Assembly (NCBI GenBank): GCA_009778375.1
Contig: WRJW01000192.1
Location: 1-10,441, forward strand
Source of the DNA: Bacteroidota bacterium
GTDB taxonomy: Bacteria; Bacteroidota; Bacteroidia; Bacteroidales; UBA932
Reading direction: 5' to 3'
Length of the DNA: 10,441 nt
The notes under the pieces are model-generated. The model was not told where the DNA came from. It saw nothing but the letters and a program-made list of their open reading frames with translations, and searched no databases. The position numbers and the translations under genes are program-made. How positions within the stretch are numbered: the first letter of the stretch is position 1; every line of letters begins with the position of its first letter. Below, piece after piece: positions 1 through 7,122 of this stretch.

Positions 1-1183
1 TGGAAATCTGCAGTCGAAAAGCATCAATGATAAGCGGAAAGTCAAACCCCTTTTCCACAGGTATTTCTATCATGGACAGGGCAGGATAAATTTCAGGGGT
101 TCCCAACTCCATAATAGAAAAATCTGATTCATAATTAATTATTTCAAACGATTCTATTTCTGCATCCGGATTGATCCATGGGACGCTCTCGATCTTCCAC
201 TCAGCGCCATACCCTTCCAGCATATCAATCAAATAAAAACGTTCTTGAATCCCCATCCCGTCTATTAGAAAAGGTTTTTCTGCATCGTATCCAACCATTT
301 GTGTATAGGGTTGTAGTTGAACAGAAAGGTGCCCTTCCCAAGCAGCGTCCCAATCGGAGGAATTAATAAGCAGTTTGATAGTTGTATGGTCCGTATCTAC
401 TTCCACCGATTTTACCTCCTCCGGCATAGTTACTGCAATATTTTGTGCGCTCAACGACAAACGCGCTTTACAGTCTGCATTGGGTGCCTCATTAGGATGG
501 ATGATTGGGGTTTGCCTAAGCCTTATCTGCCAAACACGCTGTTTACCACTCTCTGCAGTGACTTGAACGGTACATTGGGTATCGTAAGAGGAAAAGGCAA
601 AATGATCCGGCATAACATTGTTCGGCAAAAATGCACCGTCCGATGGGATAATTATGGGATAGATGGTAAAGGGAAAGGTTTCACTGACGCCGAACAAATC
701 TACATATCCATTGATCAGGTCAAGGTAAGGAGTTTGCGTAAACAAAAATGAGTCGGGCGTATAGGATTTGATTTCAAATTGTTCGATATCGGCACGGTCG
801 TTTTGAGGTACTTCCTGTAATTTAAAAACATAACTGTGTACTACACCACTCAAGGCAATCAAATCAATGCGGTGGATTTCATCAAAGGAATTAAAAACCA
901 CAGGATTATGGCCCAAACCAATTATTTTATCAATTTTTTGGTTGGTGGCAATCTCAAAGTCGAACGCAATGGGAAAAAGATATTTTCCATATATCAGCGG
1001 AATTACCACCTCCTCAGGGCCAATTTCGACTATTCCCGTTATCACGGAGGGGGGAAAAACCGCAGTCACCTGCACAGCCCGGATAGAAGCTGCATCATCT
1101 AAATCTTTGACCGGAGTACAGGTACTTAATGCCATAATCGCCACTACCGCCGGCCAGAATGCAAAAACAGATCTACGCTTCAT
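1..1183 (-). CDS. Putative surface lipoprotein with tandem Ig-like repeats (3' end outside window)
   Basis: The frame is open from ATG at 1183 to the window edge, giving 394 residues with no stop, so the gene is partial. Residues 1-22 look like a lipoprotein signal: a basic start (MKRR), a hydrophobic stretch, then LSTC with Cys22 as the likely lipidated residue. Thr at -1 is not ideal for a lipobox. The rest appears to be about four tandem units of roughly 95-100 residues (about 33-126, 131-226, 236-336 and 341 onward). Several begin with an I-x-x-F-E-I-like strand, have a central aromatic/FP strand, and close with a strand such as VWQIRL or EWKIES followed by Pro. This resembles the beta-sandwich repeats of Bacteroidota outer-surface lipoproteins, some of which take part in glycan or protein binding. 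I do not recognise a named family, and the function is unknown. The start overlaps the end of valS by 11 nt, suggesting co-transcription. Confidence 0.8.
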   Translation of the reverse strand, partial: MKRRSVFAFWPAVVAIMALSTCTPVKDLDDAASIRAVQVTAVFPPSVITGIVEIGPEEVVIPLIYGKYLFPIAFDFEIATNQKIDKIIGLGHNPVVFNSFDEIHRIDLIALSGVVHSYVFKLQEVPQNDRADIEQFEIKSYTPDSFLFTQTPYLDLINGYVDLFGVSETFPFTIYPIIIPSDGAFLPNNVMPDHFAFSSYDTQCTVQVTAESGKQRVWQIRLRQTPIIHPNEAPNADCKARLSLSAQNIAVTMPEEVKSVEVDTDHTTIKLLINSSDWDAAWEGHLSVQLQPYTQMVGYDAEKPFLIDGMGIQERFYLIDMLEGYGAEWKIESVPWINPDAEIESFEIINYESDFSIMELGTPEIYPALSMIEIPVEKGFDFPLIIDAFRLQIS

Positions 1184-3818
1184 AGTTTTTAAGCTGAGTT
1201 TGAATGACACCTATTTTAGCTAAGGCGTCCCGTTCCTTTTTGTGTTCCAACTCCACCACTTTGGCCGGAGCGTTTTGGATAAAGGCGGCGTTGGAGAGTT
1301 TTTGCTGCACAGAGGTCACAAACCGAACCAAATAGTCAAGTTCGTCTTTGAGTTTTTGGCACTCTGCTTCTACATTTGTCGCTACCTCCAACGGCACAAA
1401 AAAATCGGAGGTTCCCACGCGGAATGAACTGCCTGACAAACCATTTGGAGGAGTTTCCGCTGTTATTTCAGAAATATGCGCCAACTTGGCAATCATAGGG
1501 GTGTATGAGACATCGAATGGGCCGTGCACGTAAAGGGTCAGAGTCATGCGTTGACCTATTTTTTTATGCTGCCTGAGGGTGCGGATCGCCACAATTACCT
1601 CTTTTACCTCTTCCACTGCAGCAAGGGAATCGGTTTCAAAGAGGTTGGGTTTTGGATAATGGGCAAACATAATCGTCTCGCCCTCTCTGCGTGGGGCGAT
1701 GTTTTGCCATAACTCTTCCGTAATAAAAGGCATAAAAGGATGCAGCAACAGCAGCAGGTCGTTTAAAAATGTGTTGGTGGCTAAGTAGGTAGCCGCATCC
1801 ATCGGCATTCCGGCAGGCGGTTTTACCCACTCTAAATACCAGGAGCAAAAATCGTCCCAAAAGAGTTTGTATACCAGCATTAAAGCCTCTGACAAACGGA
1901 ATTTGTCAAAGAGGTCGTCAACTTGCGAGATCGCCTGTGCCATCCTTTGTTGGAACCAGCGCACAGTCAGCGCGGAGCAACAACTTTGCTCCGCTTTTTC
2001 GTCAACCTGCCATCCCCGGGTCAGCCGGTATGCATTCCAAATTTTATTGCAGAAATTTCGTCCCTGCTCTACCTGGCTTTCGTCAAACAAAATATCGTTT
2101 CCGGCGTTGCTGCACAACAACATCCCCATACGCACTCCGTCCGCCCCGTTTTGGGCTATCATCTCCAAGGGATCGGGAGAGTTGCCTAAGGATTTGGACA
2201 TTTTGCGTCCCTGTTTATCGCGTACAATACCGGTAAGGTATACGTTTTTAAAAGGAGGTTTCCCGCAAAACTCGTGGCCTGCCATTATCATGCGCGCCAC
2301 CCAAAAAAAGAGGATTTCGGGAGCGGTCACCAAATCATTGGTAGGGTAATAGTAGGCTAAATCTGGGTTAGGCTTGCGTTCAGGATGGCCTGGAATCGCA
2401 GGATCAAAGACGCTTACCGGCCACAACCACGAAGAGAACCAAGTATCGAGTACATCCTCGTCCTGTATTATCTCCCCGGCCTGTACCGACGGGTCGATTT
2501 TTCGGGCTAATTCTAAGGCCTGAGTGGCGTCAACGGCCACCACAAAGGCGCCCGAAGGGAGGTACCAGGCGGGAATGCGTTGCCCCCACCATAATTGACG
2601 GGAGATGCACCAGTCACGCACGTTTTCCATCCAGTGGCGGTAGGTGTTTTTGAATTTTTCGGGAATTAACCGTATCTGGTTGGTTTCTACATATTCAAGC
2701 GCCTGTTTAGCAGGATCTGCCATCTTCATAAACCACTGCATAGAGAGGCGGGGTTCAATGACGGCGTTAGTGCGTTCCGAAAAACCAATCTGCGTAGTAT
2801 AAGCCTCCTCCTTCTCCATCAATCCCGCCTCACGGAGCATGAGGGCAATTTTTTTACGCGCCGCAAAGCGATCCACTCCCACCAAAATCTGCGCAGCTGA
2901 GGTCAAATGCCCCCGTTCATCCAAAATATCGACCACAGGGAGATGATGACGCAGACCTATGGTATAATCGTTGATGTCGTGGGCAGGGGTAATTTTTAAA
3001 CAGCCGGTACCAAATTCCATACTCACATATTCATCTTGAATAATAGGGATTTCTTTATGGATCAAGGGAATCAATACTTTTTTTCCGACAAGAGAGCGAT
3101 ACCTGGGGTCTTGGGGATGGACACAGAGCGCCACGTCTGCCATAATCGTTTCGGGGCGGGTCGTGGCTACAGTCAAGTATTGGTCGCAGGGTTTACCGCC
3201 GTCCGACAAATGATACCTTATATAATACAGTTGTTCATGGACCTCTTTGTGGATTACCTCTTCGTCGCTTACGGCGGTACATCCGGCAGGATCCCAGTTG
3301 ACCATCCGTACACCTCTGTAAATCAAGCCTTTGTGATATAAATACACAAAGGTATCCACCACGGCATTGCTCATCTCCGGATCCATGGTAAAACGGGTGC
3401 GCGCCCAGTCGCAGGAAGCGCCCAATTTTTTCAACTGCTCCAGAATAATCCCTCCATGCTTATCTCTCCACTCCCATGCATGTTGGAGAAATTCCTCCCG
3501 ACTTATTTGGCTCTTTTCTATCCCCCTCTCTTTGAGTTTGGCTACTACTTTTGCCTCTGTGGCAATGGATGCATGGTCGGTCCCGGGCACCCAGCAAGCA
3601 TTCTTTCCCATCATACGGGCGCGGCGCACCAACACATCTTGAATGGTATTGTTGAGCATGTGTCCCATGTGCAGTACGCCCGTGACGTTGGGGGGAGGAA
3701 TCACTAAGGAGTAAGGTTCCCGTTCATCCGGAACAGAATGAAAACAATGATGCTTGAGCCAATAGGCGTACCATTTCTCCTCTATGGAATCGGGGCTGTA
3801 TCGTGCAGGGATCTCCAT
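1173..3818 (-). CDS. valS: Valyl-tRNA synthetase (valine--tRNA ligase)
   Basis: This cytoplasmic class Ia enzyme charges tRNA-Val with valine using ATP. At 881 residues it has the usual length for Bacteroidota ValRS and is complete. The ATP-binding HIGH signature is HMGH at residues 50-53, preceded by the PPPNVTG segment. The CP1 editing domain, which clears mischarged Thr-tRNA, starts near TTRPET (219-224). The catalytic fold resumes with WCISRQLWWGQRIP from residue 403. The second signature KMSKS is at 539-543. A helical anticodon-binding domain follows, and residues about 811-881 form the Lys/Glu-rich coiled-coil arm typical of ValRS. The start MEIPARY matches the family's usual N-terminus. 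It lies only 6 nt after the M28 peptidase stop, so it is probably read from the promoter upstream of that gene. The last 11 nt overlap the following lipoprotein gene. Confidence 0.98.
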   Translation of the reverse strand: MEIPARYSPDSIEEKWYAYWLKHHCFHSVPDEREPYSLVIPPPNVTGVLHMGHMLNNTIQDVLVRRARMMGKNACWVPGTDHASIATEAKVVAKLKERGIEKSQISREEFLQHAWEWRDKHGGIILEQLKKLGASCDWARTRFTMDPEMSNAVVDTFVYLYHKGLIYRGVRMVNWDPAGCTAVSDEEVIHKEVHEQLYYIRYHLSDGGKPCDQYLTVATTRPETIMADVALCVHPQDPRYRSLVGKKVLIPLIHKEIPIIQDEYVSMEFGTGCLKITPAHDINDYTIGLRHHLPVVDILDERGHLTSAAQILVGVDRFAARKKIALMLREAGLMEKEEAYTTQIGFSERTNAVIEPRLSMQWFMKMADPAKQALEYVETNQIRLIPEKFKNTYRHWMENVRDWCISRQLWWGQRIPAWYLPSGAFVVAVDATQALELARKIDPSVQAGEIIQDEDVLDTWFSSWLWPVSVFDPAIPGHPERKPNPDLAYYYPTNDLVTAPEILFFWVARMIMAGHEFCGKPPFKNVYLTGIVRDKQGRKMSKSLGNSPDPLEMIAQNGADGVRMGMLLCSNAGNDILFDESQVEQGRNFCNKIWNAYRLTRGWQVDEKAEQSCCSALTVRWFQQRMAQAISQVDDLFDKFRLSEALMLVYKLFWDDFCSWYLEWVKPPAGMPMDAATYLATNTFLNDLLLLLHPFMPFITEELWQNIAPRREGETIMFAHYPKPNLFETDSLAAVEEVKEVIVAIRTLRQHKKIGQRMTLTLYVHGPFDVSYTPMIAKLAHISEITAETPPNGLSGSSFRVGTSDFFVPLEVATNVEAECQKLKDELDYLVRFVTSVQQKLSNAAFIQNAPAKVVELEHKKERDALAKIGVIQTQLKNYEA

Positions 3819-3824
3819 TAAAAA

Positions 3825-5921
3825 CTATTTTTTAACAATTCGGACATACCCCTCCTGCGCCAGTAGCAAGAGAAAGGCATTAATCTCTTCAATGGACGGT
3901 GCTTTATCGTATTGTGCCAGGATCATTTTTTGAATGTCAAGCACAGAGTTGCGGCCGCTGTTGGTCATCCGGGCAATGTCTGCCGGCTGAACCAAGTTAC
4001 TGCGAAGGGCTGTCCGCTCTTCGGGACTCAACGACTCCTGCGCCCTGTTGAGCACACCATAACGCATCTCCTTAGGTTTGGAAGTTTGCACCGGAAAGGT
4101 TTTAGAAGCGGCAATTTCAGCGGCTGATAAGGTAATTTTTATGGCCTTTCCCGTGCATCCTTCGGCATAAAATTTCAATGATTCGACGATTCCTGCAACA
4201 ATTTTATCGATGGAAACATCTCCTTTCTTGATGTAATCGGCAATTTTGGGGTTGCCAGGTACCAGTTCCTGAATCGTTGCCAGCGTATTCTTTTCGTTTT
4301 TTGCATGTCCTTCAATGGCAAAAACGGCATTACGGAAGACGGCTTCGACATCTTGAGCCTTGGAAATCATATCAATATATTTTATTTGATAAAACCCCAA
4401 CCGTTTATTGGCATTGGCCACTACCTCTGCGCCAATGCGCAACGCTCCCTCTTCGTCGGCAACGGCGATGGTATAAGCAGTAACGGCGGCAAGTACGGTG
4501 GCGCGTTTAAGTTGCGTGGCATCCAATTTGTCCACACGATCTTCCGAAGTGTGGTAGTATTGGTCGGGCCAGGTAATCATAATCACTCCGGGTACTTGAA
4601 TCCCCCAATCGTTAAAGACTTCGTGGTCTGAGGATCCGTAGTGTTCGCTGATGGCAATCACAAAGGAGTCGTCCGAACCACTGGGCGCTACCACAGGTTT
4701 GGTGTATTCCGTACCTCTGGCCGGAGCCAAAATGGAGTGACGATTGGTTTCGCTCATGTAAATAAAGAAATTTTCGGCTACATCATTAATGTAATGAGGG
4801 TTTCCATACGTAGTACGGTGGAGGGTGTAAAAAGAATTATTGTGTTTCAGGTTGATGCCAACCATGTCTAAATTAATATTACACAAAGCATTATCTGTAA
4901 TAGCCCTGTTGTTGGAAGCCCAAGGTGCGGTGGCGCTAAACTCATCTCCCCACACAAAATGCATACTGCGTTTGGGACGATCAATCAGTCCTTTGTCGAT
5001 TAAAGTTTTAAGTGTCCGGGCAACCTCAAGAATAACGGCACACCCCGATGCATCGTCGTTGGCGCCTAATTTGTTGTATCCTTCAAAAAGGTGGGCCGAA
5101 AAAATGATAGAGCCTGCCTGAGGATCGCTTCCCCTGATCGAAGCATAAGGCGCCTGAATGTCAAACTGTACCCTGTTTGCCTGCACCTTTGCCTGTACCC
5201 TAATTTTGTCTCCGTAGAGCAGTCGTGCCCTGAGTGCATAACCCTGACGCGGGGTAATATTGAATCCGAATAAAGTTTTTTGTGCGTTGACTGCAGGTGC
5301 TCCTCTTCGAGACCCGATTCCCGAATTGGGAATCTGAATGGGATCAAAGAGCGGGCGGGGAGCATAGAACGACACCACGCCCAGACCTCCATTTGCCTGC
5401 GCATAACTATGAGCTGCGCTGATGGGAGCATCGGTCAGGAGAATTTTGCCTGCTACCCGATCGTTGGCACGGGGATTACTCATCTCCTCCATCGCCACCC
5501 ATACCAACTCTGCTTCGATATCGGTATTTTCACTTCCGGAAGCAAGCATCGGCACCAATTCATCGTAATCGGCTATTTTTTGAAGCGTAGGCGATACTTC
5601 CCACAACGATCCGTTCAGGCCGTTCCACGTATCTGCTTTGGCTACATTTTCTAAACGAATATCGTCTAAATCATATTCCTTTACCATTTTCATGATGTAG
5701 GATATTTCGTGCAAGGTTCCTTTGTACTCCTCATCGGTGCGGTTCCTTTCGTACGAGGCCATATCCATAATCGAACGCAAAGCACGCTCTCCGGAGGCTT
5801 CTCCCACAATATAGTCATAGGTTTTTTCGGGCATCATTACCCACTGCTTTGCAGTGTTAATCTGCGCCAAAACAGTTAGCGTAACGGCCATAGCCATCAT
5901 CAATAAAATAGTTTTTCTCAT
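3825..5921 (-). CDS. Secreted M28-family zinc metallopeptidase (putative aminopeptidase)
   Basis: This 698-residue exported protein has a Sec signal peptide at residues 1-19 (MRK, hydrophobic core, likely cleavage after VLA before Gln20). Residues about 100-240 look like a PA-type insert found in many M28 enzymes. The peptidase core follows: His277, GANDDASG with Asp289, WGDEF with Glu327, NLDMVG with Asp352, SSDHEVF with His433, and YYHTSED with His457. These match in order the metal-ligand and substrate motifs of M28 aminopeptidases, which remove N-terminal residues with a two-metal centre. Two motifs deviate: HLF replaces the usual HxD, and DE-F replaces the usual EE pair, so activity or metal count may differ. 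The C-terminal ~58 residues (641-698) look like a small helical/winged-helix unit. The gene starts the leftward operon ahead of valS and probably acts in the periplasm or outside the cell on peptides. The substrate is not known. Confidence 0.9.
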   Translation of the reverse strand: MRKTILLMMAMAVTLTVLAQINTAKQWVMMPEKTYDYIVGEASGERALRSIMDMASYERNRTDEEYKGTLHEISYIMKMVKEYDLDDIRLENVAKADTWNGLNGSLWEVSPTLQKIADYDELVPMLASGSENTDIEAELVWVAMEEMSNPRANDRVAGKILLTDAPISAAHSYAQANGGLGVVSFYAPRPLFDPIQIPNSGIGSRRGAPAVNAQKTLFGFNITPRQGYALRARLLYGDKIRVQAKVQANRVQFDIQAPYASIRGSDPQAGSIIFSAHLFEGYNKLGANDDASGCAVILEVARTLKTLIDKGLIDRPKRSMHFVWGDEFSATAPWASNNRAITDNALCNINLDMVGINLKHNNSFYTLHRTTYGNPHYINDVAENFFIYMSETNRHSILAPARGTEYTKPVVAPSGSDDSFVIAISEHYGSSDHEVFNDWGIQVPGVIMITWPDQYYHTSEDRVDKLDATQLKRATVLAAVTAYTIAVADEEGALRIGAEVVANANKRLGFYQIKYIDMISKAQDVEAVFRNAVFAIEGHAKNEKNTLATIQELVPGNPKIADYIKKGDVSIDKIVAGIVESLKFYAEGCTGKAIKITLSAAEIAASKTFPVQTSKPKEMRYGVLNRAQESLSPEERTALRSNLVQPADIARMTNSGRNSVLDIQKMILAQYDKAPSIEEINAFLLLLAQEGYVRIVKK

Positions 5922-5936
5922 GATTAAATTTTTGCA

Positions 5937-5944
5937 CGAATGTA
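5937..5944 (-). promoter_or_regulatory. Possible -7 promoter element for the M28-valS operon
   Basis: On the minus strand this reads TACATTCG, one mismatch from the Bacteroidota -7 consensus TAnnTTTG. It lies 16 nt upstream of the M28 start codon. No TTTG-type -33 element sits at the expected distance, so the call is weak. It would give a very short 5' leader. Confidence 0.25.
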
Positions 5945-5964
5945 AGAAAATGTTTGGAATTACT

Positions 5965-5972
5965 TACCTTTG
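5965..5972 (+). promoter_or_regulatory. Bacteroidota-type -7 promoter element for the DUF3467-etf operon
   Basis: TACCTTTG matches the TAnnTTTG -7 consensus of Bacteroidota primary sigma factor promoters exactly. It lies 28 nt before the ATG at 6001, placing transcription start at about 5978-5982 and leaving a leader of some 20 nt. A TTTG at 5953-5956 is too close to be the -33 element, and one at 5931-5934 is too far away, so the upstream half of the promoter is not clear. This element also argues against the longer upstream start for the DUF3467 gene. Confidence 0.55.
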
Positions 5973-6000
5973 TTTCTTAAATATTCTTCAACATAAAGCT

Positions 6001-6318
6001 ATGCACATGGAAGCAAAACAAGAAATCAACATCGATCTGAGCGAAGAGGTCGCTCAGGGCTCTTACGTCAATTTAGCCATTATTACCCACTCTGCCAGCG
6101 AATTTATCTACGACTTTGTGCGCATGATGCCCGGGATCCCAAAGCCAAAGGTCCAAAGTCGCATGATCATGACGCCGGAACACGCCAAACGTTTTTGTGC
6201 GGCGCTTAAAGAGAATTTAGATCGCTACGAAGCCCATTTTGGGACGATTAAAATCAATGATATGGGCGTCCCCCCTATTCCCATGAATTTTGGCGGCAAA
6301 GGAGCTGCTCAGGCTTGA
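6001..6318 (+). CDS. DUF3467 family protein
   Basis: This small soluble protein of 105 residues matches the DUF3467 family, whose function is unknown. The hallmarks are an acidic start followed by LSEEVAQGSYVNLAIITHS, then EFIYDFVRMMPGIPKPKVQSR, then MTPEHAKRF and a helix ending near the Tyr-Glu-x-x-Phe-Gly segment. A second in-frame ATG at 6007 (MEAKQ) fits family N-termini equally well and would give 103 residues. The frame is open further upstream to 5854, but that extension crosses the promoter and the antisense signal-peptide region of the M28 gene, so I reject it. There is no signal peptide or membrane segment. It is the first gene of the rightward operon, and its TGA shares a base with the etfB start (TGATG), suggesting translational coupling. 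A link to ETF function is only inferred from position. Confidence 0.88.
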   Translation: MHMEAKQEINIDLSEEVAQGSYVNLAIITHSASEFIYDFVRMMPGIPKPKVQSRMIMTPEHAKRFCAALKENLDRYEAHFGTIKINDMGVPPIPMNFGGKGAAQA

Positions 6319-7118
6319 TGTTTCTCAAAATTGTAGTTCTGGCCAAACAAGTGCCGGACACGCGCAATGTGGGTAAAGATGCCATGAAGGAGGACGGGAC
6401 GGTAAACCGCGCCGCCCTCCCGGCAATTTTTAACCCCGACGACATGAATGCGCTGGAACAGGCGCTGCGCCTCAAAGATCAATACCCCAACGTTACCGTA
6501 GAGCTCTTGACTATGGGCCCCGATCGTGCTGCCGAGATTATCCGTGAAGGATTATTCCGCGGCGCCGACGGAGGGGTATTGCTGAGCGACCGCAAATTTG
6601 CAGGCGCCGATACCTTAGCCACTTCTTACGCTTTGGCTCAGGCCATTCGCAAAATGCAACCCGACATGGTGTTGGCCGGCAGGCAGGCCATAGACGGAGA
6701 TACCGCCCAAGTGGGGCCTCAGGTGGCAGCAAAATTGAACTGGCCACAGGTTACTTATGCCCAAGAGATTATGGGATTTAAAGACGATCACATAATTATC
6801 AAACGCCGTTTGGAACAGGGCGTTGAATTGGTATCTTCTCCCCTCCCCTTAGTAATTACGGTTCACGGTTCTGCCGCCCCCTGCCGTCCCCGACACGCCC
6901 AACGGCTGATAAAGTACAAAAAGGCCATGGTTCTCCCATGGAGCGTGGGCGATGTAGGCGGCGATGAGGGGAAATATGGGTTAACCGGATCCCCCACTCG
7001 GGTCAAAAAAATAGAGAACATTGTATTTCAGGTTAAGGAGACCAAACGACTTTCGGCTTCGGAAGAAGAGATAACTGATCTGTTTAGGGAACTAATTCAT
7101 CAGCACACTATTGGATAA
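6318..7118 (+). CDS. etfB: Electron transfer flavoprotein subunit beta
   Basis: This is the beta subunit of the cytoplasmic ETF heterodimer, which shuttles electrons between an acyl-CoA dehydrogenase and other redox partners. The protein has 266 residues, normal for the family. It begins with the typical KIVVLAKQVPDT strand-loop, has FNPDDMNALEQAL, then GRQAIDGDTAQVGPQ at residues 121-135, a CRPRHAQ segment, and GLTGSPTRV near the C-terminal end, which is the ETF-beta nucleotide-site signature. The GDT-Q-VGP version is like the clostridial EtfB that binds a second FAD rather than AMP, so a bifurcating or NAD-linked role is possible but not proved. I chose ATG 6318, which overlaps the preceding TGA; a TTG at 6315 is possible but unlikely. 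etfA follows after 4 nt. Confidence 0.96.
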   Translation: MFLKIVVLAKQVPDTRNVGKDAMKEDGTVNRAALPAIFNPDDMNALEQALRLKDQYPNVTVELLTMGPDRAAEIIREGLFRGADGGVLLSDRKFAGADTLATSYALAQAIRKMQPDMVLAGRQAIDGDTAQVGPQVAAKLNWPQVTYAQEIMGFKDDHIIIKRRLEQGVELVSSPLPLVITVHGSAAPCRPRHAQRLIKYKKAMVLPWSVGDVGGDEGKYGLTGSPTRVKKIENIVFQVKETKRLSASEEEITDLFRELIHQHTIG

Positions 7119-7122
7119 GATC

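Noticed and set aside
317..751. 144-residue plus-strand frame
   Set aside because: It is antisense to the lipoprotein frame, which is open throughout and has a signal sequence and repeats; its protein has no recognisable features.
1867..2349. 160-residue plus-strand frame within valS
   Set aside because: It is a shadow antisense to conserved valS sequence that includes KMSKS.
5066..5431. 121-residue minus-strand frame within the M28 gene
   Set aside because: It is an alternative frame of the clearly coding M28 gene covering its PA-like insert and metal-site region.
5854..6000. N-terminal extension of the DUF3467 frame starting at 5854
   Set aside because: It overlaps the antisense signal-peptide region of the M28 gene, spans the predicted promoter, and is not family-like; ATG 6001 or 6007 gives the normal N-terminus.
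6315..6317. TTG as the start of etfB
   Set aside because: It adds only one residue before the ATG at 6318, which fits the usual stop-start overlap.
7111..7122. TTG 7111 as the start of etfA
   Set aside because: It would overlap etfB and add MDKI before the standard N-terminus at ATG 7123.
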